NCBI GenBank assembly: GCA_044376465.1
Contig: JBILKW010000033.1
Coordinates: 1-15,984, forward strand
Origin: CAJBVG01 sp044376465
Lineage (GTDB): Bacteria; Bacteroidota; Bacteroidia; Sphingobacteriales; Sphingobacteriaceae
Direction: 5' to 3'
Length of the DNA stretch: 15,984 nucleotides
Below the pieces are notes generated by a model, which saw nothing but the letters and a program-made list of their open reading frames with translations, was not told where the DNA came from and searched no databases. Below are positions 14,386 to 15,984 of the stretch, piece after piece (position 1 is the first letter of the stretch; the number at the start of each line of letters is the position of its first letter). The position numbers were made by a program, and so were the translations under genes.

Positions 14386-15084
14386 TCAGACGCTAAATTT
14401 ATGTTTAAAAAGTATGGATAATAAAATGTAAATAACAATGATCATTGGGATCGCTGCAAACTTAAAAAATATTATCAGGATTAACGAAATAAGTATTAAT
14501 AGATATTTATGGATGTTTGGGTTGAACTGCAAGCTCTTGAATTTCAAGGAGAATAATGCAATTTCTGATACTAATAAATACGACATGCCCAAGCTTAAAA
14601 ATACCAAAACCATTGGGTTATAGAGTATATGCAGAATCTCTATGGGCTGATGATGTAAAAAAGGAATACTTATAAAAAACAGGGTATTTGCAGGTGTAGC
14701 TAAACCTATAAAGTTTTCGGATTGACGAGTATCAATATTAAACTTTGCTAATCTTAAGGCAGAGAAAATCGTAATTACAAAACCGATATAGGCTAAATTT
14801 ATCGGTAAACCGTTATTTTCTAAATTATCGCCAAGTATTTTATATACAAATAGACCCGGAATAAATCCGAAACTAACCATATCTGCCAATGAATCTAATT
14901 GTTTGCCTATTTCTGTATATGCATTTAATACACGAGCAGCTAATCCATCCAAAAAATCGAATAATGCAGCTAATAACACTAGATATGCAGCAGTTTCTAA
15001 GTCGCCACTAAAGGCAAATACAGCTGCAATACATCCTGTAAATAAATTTAAACACGTAATGAAATTTGGAATGTGTTTCGTCAT
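14386..15084 (-). CDS. pssA: CDP-diacylglycerol-serine O-phosphatidyltransferase
   Basis: This 232-residue integral membrane enzyme belongs to the CDP-alcohol phosphatidyltransferase family and makes phosphatidylserine, the precursor of phosphatidylethanolamine. The full family motif D(x)2DG(x)2AR(x)8G(x)3D(x)3D is present: D43, D46, G47, A50, R51, G60, D64 and D68. Hydrophobic segments surround it, at about 10-27, 30-48, 70-83, 95-110 and several in the C-terminal half. The N-terminus KHIPNFITCLNLFTGC is typical of the type II PssA of Gram-positives and Bacteroidota. It starts 13 bp after the rho stop and ends 1 bp before purS. A serine-specific decarboxylase gene is not adjacent. Substrate assignment rests on family resemblance and is more likely than the PgsA-type alternative. 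Confidence 0.9.
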   Translation of the reverse strand: MTKHIPNFITCLNLFTGCIAAVFAFSGDLETAAYLVLLAALFDFLDGLAARVLNAYTEIGKQLDSLADMVSFGFIPGLFVYKILGDNLENNGLPINLAYIGFVITIFSALRLAKFNIDTRQSENFIGLATPANTLFFISIPFLHHQPIEILHILYNPMVLVFLSLGMSYLLVSEIALFSLKFKSLQFNPNIHKYLLILISLILIIFFKFAAIPMIIVIYILLSILFKHKFSV

Positions 15085-15097
15085 TCTTAATTGTTTA

Positions 15098-15984
15098 TTA
15101 GCTGTTCATTGAAATTAAAAACTCTTCGTTTGATTTGGTACCACGCATTTGTTGTTGTAAAAACTCCATGGCTTCTACAGGGTTCATATCAGCAAGGTGG
15201 TTACGCAAAATCCATATGCGTTGAAGAACATCTTTGTCTAATAATAAATCGTCTCTACGAGTAGAAGATGCTGTAATATCAATTGCTGGGAAAATACGTT
15301 TATTTGCAATTTTACGGTCTAATTGTAATTCCATGTTACCTGTTCCTTTAAACTCTTCGAAAATTACCTCGTCCATTTTAGAACCTGTTTCTGTTAAGGC
15401 TGTAGCTATAATGGTTAATGAACCACCGTTTTCTATTTTACGTGCAGCTCCAAAGAAACGCTTTGGTTTGTGCAATGCATTTGCATCCACACCACCCGAT
15501 AATATTTTACCAGAGGCTGGTGCAACAGTATTGTAGGCACGGGCTAATCGGGTAATTGAATCAAGTAGTATTACTACGTCGTGTCCACTTTCTACCATCC
15601 GTTTTGCTTTTTCTAATACAATATTTGCAATTTTTACGTGTCGATCGGCAGGTTCATCAAAAGTAGAACTTACTACTTCCGCTCGCACACTTCGAGCCAT
15701 GTCTGTAACCTCTTCTGGGCGTTCATCAATTAATAAAATAATTAAATAAACCTCCGGATGGTTGGCAGCAATTGCATTTGCTACATCTTTTAATAATACT
15801 GTTTTACCCGTTTTAGGTTGAGCTACAATTAATCCTCGCTGACCCTTACCAATTGGAGCGAATAAATCCATTAATCGCGTGGAGTAATTATTGGGGTCTG
15901 AGAATAAATTGAATTTTTCAAAAGGGAAGAGGGGTGTTAAGAAATCAAAAGGTACTCTATCTCTTACCTCTGCAGGAGTACGGC
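15098..15984 (-). CDS. rho: Transcription termination factor Rho, C-terminal part (start beyond window)
   Basis: Rho is the hexameric RNA-dependent ATPase that ends transcription. The visible 294 residues cover the ATPase core. The frame stays open to the window edge, with RTPAEVRDRVPFDFLTPLFP at the very edge, so the ATG at 15871 is internal and the true start lies outside. Motifs seen are PIGKGQRG then the Walker A-type QPKTGKT, LIDERPEEVTDM, SSTFDEPADRHV, the Walker B region LLDSITRLARAYN, LSGGVDANALHKPKRFFGAA (Q-loop), and the C-terminal FPAIDITASSTRRDDLL. The C-terminus is complete at NEEFLISMNS. Bacteroidota Rho often carries a long basic N-terminal insert, which cannot be checked here. 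It is upstream of pssA and purS on the same strand. Confidence 0.96.
   Translation of the reverse strand, partial: RTPAEVRDRVPFDFLTPLFPFEKFNLFSDPNNYSTRLMDLFAPIGKGQRGLIVAQPKTGKTVLLKDVANAIAANHPEVYLIILLIDERPEEVTDMARSVRAEVVSSTFDEPADRHVKIANIVLEKAKRMVESGHDVVILLDSITRLARAYNTVAPASGKILSGGVDANALHKPKRFFGAARKIENGGSLTIIATALTETGSKMDEVIFEEFKGTGNMELQLDRKIANKRIFPAIDITASSTRRDDLLLDKDVLQRIWILRNHLADMNPVEAMEFLQQQMRGTKSNEEFLISMNS

Noticed and set aside
14385..14438. Longer start for purS at 14438
   Set aside because: The extra 18 residues are not PurS-like and would overlap pssA. The start at 14384 sits 1 bp after the pssA stop and begins at the conserved N-terminal strand.

Overview
The window reads as a low-GC chromosome segment of a Bacteroidota bacterium. 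Three secreted proteins end in type IX secretion (T9SS, type A) sorting domains, the TonB has the Bacteroidota-type N-terminus and C-terminal domain, and start codons generally lack Shine-Dalgarno sequences and sit behind A/T-rich leaders. The order or genus cannot be fixed from the sequence. The content is mostly housekeeping and secretion genes. No insertion sequence, prophage, CRISPR array, tRNA or rRNA is visible.

Layout. Positions 1-821 hold the C-terminal part of an M2 (angiotensin-converting-enzyme-like) zinc peptidase. A T9SS-tagged N-formylglutamate-amidohydrolase-like protein follows (858-2042), then a 33-residue lipoprotein-like ORF (2045-2146), a ClC antiporter with fluoride-clade (CLC-F) motifs (2205-3359) and a TonB energy transducer (3579-4433), all on the + strand. 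Both clc and tonB end inside short tandem repeats. The repeats belong to inverted-repeat structures that fill the intergenic regions 3352-3493 and 4421-4545.

Positions 4546-9408 (- strand) form a very tight four-gene cluster transcribed sppA, polX-like, GT9 glycosyltransferase, SixA-like phosphatase, with gaps of 0-2 bp. The PolX-like protein keeps its helix-hairpin-helix and PHP nuclease parts but appears to have lost the polymerase active site. folK (9462-9944, +) diverges from this cluster. Two tandem paralogous choice-of-anchor B/LVIVD-type secreted proteins follow (10063-11664 and 11686-14064, +). The second has gained an extra regulatory-like domain and a jelly-roll-like module. A perfect 23-bp hairpin (14073-14122) acts as a bidirectional terminator between these genes and the convergent rho-pssA-purS group (15984-14133, -), in which rho is cut by the window edge.

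How the genes fit together. The secreted proteins (FGase-like and the anchor B pair) would leave through the Sec pathway and then T9SS. TonB powers outer-membrane uptake, and SppA clears signal peptides. GT9 probably builds surface polysaccharide, PssA makes phosphatidylserine, and FolK and PurS serve folate and purine synthesis. I see no clear new multi-gene system. The most notable points are the apparently polymerase-dead PolX, the fluoride-type ClC signature, the stop-codon-embedded repeat hairpins and the diverged paralog pair.
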